Under the pieces are notes generated by a model. The model was not told the origin of the DNA. It did no database searches and worked only from the letters and a program-made list of their open reading frames with translations. Position numbers and translations under genes: made by a program. 64,000 bases of DNA from Microbacterium salsuginis (GTDB lineage Bacteria > Actinomycetota > Actinomycetes > Actinomycetales > Microbacteriaceae): the NCBI RefSeq assembly GCF_012524205.1, contig NZ_JABACI010000004.1, positions 124,001 through 188,000 on the forward strand, in the 5' to 3' direction. Below are positions 62,866 to 64,000 of this stretch, one piece after another. The number at the start of each line of letters is the position of its first letter. The stretch's first letter is position 1.

Positions 62866-64000
62866 ATGCGACACCGGCACGAAACCTTCGCCCCGCATCG
62901 TCGGGGCGTGAAGCTGCACAGCCGTTTCGGACCCGCCCGCCGTGCGCTGCTGCTCGCCGGCGCGATCGCCGTCGCCGCGACGGGCGCGAGCGTGCCGTCG
63001 GTCGCGTATGCCGTCACCGACGCGCGCACTGAGGCGACGCCCCCCGCGATCGAGCCCGTCGCGGGCGAGACCGCCCCTGCCGAGCCCGCACCGACCGACC
63101 CGGCACCGTCTCCATCCCCGTCGCCGTCGCCGAGCGACCCCGCACCTGTCAACCCGGTGCCGACCCCGACAGGGCCGGTCGTTCCGACGCCGGAGCCGAC
63201 GGCATCCGTTCCGCCCTCGTCGGGTTCGTCGCCGACGCACCCCGCGCCCGGCGGCTGGACGCCCGCCCTCCCGGGGCTCGTGCCCGGGGCAGGGCCCGCC
63301 GCACCCTCGTACGCCACCGCGCCGGCCGGCTTCGGCCTGGTGTTCCCGACGAACCCATGGATCTACAACGACCAGCCGGGCACCCGCTACCTCGATGTGC
63401 GCGAGCAGTCTCGCGGCCTCGTGACGCGCCGCCACATGGGCATCGACGCCCAGGGCGGAGTGCGGCAGCCGATCTTCGCGGTCGCGGCGGGCATCGTCGT
63501 CGACGGCACGTGGGGCACCACCAGCCGCGACCGTCACGGCTTCGGCAATCAGGTGGAGCTCGCGCACGCCGACGGGTTCGCGACTCGCTACGCTCACTTC
63601 GCCACGGCACCCCTGGTGCAGCTCGGCGACCACGTCGAACAGGGACAGCTCATCGGCTTCATGGGCGGCAGTCAGCGCGGCGACCTGCACCGGCTCGACC
63701 GGCACCTGCATTTCGAGGTGACGAAGGACGGCCGCCACATCGACCCGATCGCGTTCCTCACCGGCGCGGGTACGGTGGCGGATGCCGCAGCCACGGCCGC
63801 CCCCGCCGCCGACGCACCCACTCCCCTGCCTTTCAGCGAGATCCGGCCGACCGCCGACGGCTACGTCTCGATCTCGACCGGCGTCACGGTCACGTCGCAG
63901 GTGTTCACCGCGGTCGACATGGGCGGCGAGTCGGCTGAGCTCTTCGTGAGCGACGCCGGCCGGCTCCTCCAGGTCTCGGTGACCGGCGGCGCGTGGACCG
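62866..64000 (+). CDS. Secreted M23-family (LytM-type) peptidase, 3' end cut by the window
   Basis: The frame runs to the window end, leaving at least 378 residues. A signal peptide (PARRALLLAGAIAVAATGAS...) is followed by a long Pro/Ser/Thr-rich linker. An M23 domain then shows RRHMGIDAQGG (His and Asp metal ligands), HGFGNQVELAHADGFATRYAH and RHLHFEVTK (the HxH motif). Such enzymes cut peptidoglycan cross-links. A further beta domain begins before the window edge. The start is uncertain: ATG 62866 and GTG 62908 are in frame, and a CGCCCCG/CGGGGCG hairpin overlaps the latter. The ~230-nt gap to the divergent kinase gene probably contains both promoters. Confidence 0.85.
   Translation, partial: MRHRHETFAPHRRGVKLHSRFGPARRALLLAGAIAVAATGASVPSVAYAVTDARTEATPPAIEPVAGETAPAEPAPTDPAPSPSPSPSPSDPAPVNPVPTPTGPVVPTPEPTASVPPSSGSSPTHPAPGGWTPALPGLVPGAGPAAPSYATAPAGFGLVFPTNPWIYNDQPGTRYLDVREQSRGLVTRRHMGIDAQGGVRQPIFAVAAGIVVDGTWGTTSRDRHGFGNQVELAHADGFATRYAHFATAPLVQLGDHVEQGQLIGFMGGSQRGDLHRLDRHLHFEVTKDGRHIDPIAFLTGAGTVADAAATAAPAADAPTPLPFSEIRPTADGYVSISTGVTVTSQVFTAVDMGGESAELFVSDAGRLLQVSVTGGAWT

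Noticed and set aside
60816..63317. An 833-residue minus-strand frame over the kinase and peptidase region
   Set aside because: It overlaps the PASTA kinase in another frame; composition is Arg-rich and repetitive.

Overview
The window is about 70% G+C, with SD-led, tightly packed genes, GTG/TTG starts and a dnaK-grpE-dnaJ-hspR operon behind a HAIR-type repeat. It looks like chromosome of a Gram-positive actinobacterium, most likely Microbacterium or another Microbacteriaceae. I see no rRNA, tRNA, CRISPR array, transposase or phage gene. Both window ends cut a gene. All family calls come from motifs read by eye, with no database search.

Region 1 (1.8-20.8 kb) is a complete-looking catabolic locus that I read as D-arabinan (mycobacterial arabinogalactan/lipoarabinomannan) utilisation. 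It has a secreted and a lipoprotein DUF4185/GH183 endo-D-arabinanase, two further propeller proteins that keep the same Asp pair, a sugar ABC importer (binding protein plus two permeases, no ATPase), cytoplasmic GH172 and GH116 exo-enzymes, an L-fucose/D-arabinose isomerase and an unassigned barrel protein. A LacI regulator is central, and copies of GAAATCGATTTC lie on the promoters. Model: surface endo-cleavage, oligosaccharide import, exo-trimming of alpha and beta linkages, then D-arabinose to D-ribulose.

Region 2 (20.9-45.3 kb) is mixed. It holds a large MalT-like LuxR regulator, a 1928-residue repeat-rich surface protein with a C-terminal sorting signal, the DnaK chaperone operon with HspR, an alpha/beta hydrolase, a NarL-type two-component pair, a UMF1-type MFS transporter, a small membrane protein, a binding-protein/VWA fusion, a BCCT betaine transporter, and a divergent pair of MarR-like regulators with Gly/His-rich tails around strong palindromes.

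Region 3 (46.0-60.7 kb) is the least ordinary part. A phosphate-type ABC transporter (PstC, PstA, PstS) runs into a large second PstS-like surface protein, a third PstS-fold protein, a WxL-like surface protein, a DUF916 membrane protein with a shortened paralogue, a sortase fold lacking its catalytic His and Cys, and a PstB ATPase with a roughly 400-residue Ala/Glu-rich N-terminal extension. All point the same way. A 39-nt motif is shared upstream of pstC and of the third binding protein. I propose a Pst-type transporter merged with a WxL/DUF916 surface complex.

Region 4 (60.9-64.0 kb) has a PASTA Ser/Thr kinase and a divergent, truncated M23 peptidase gene.
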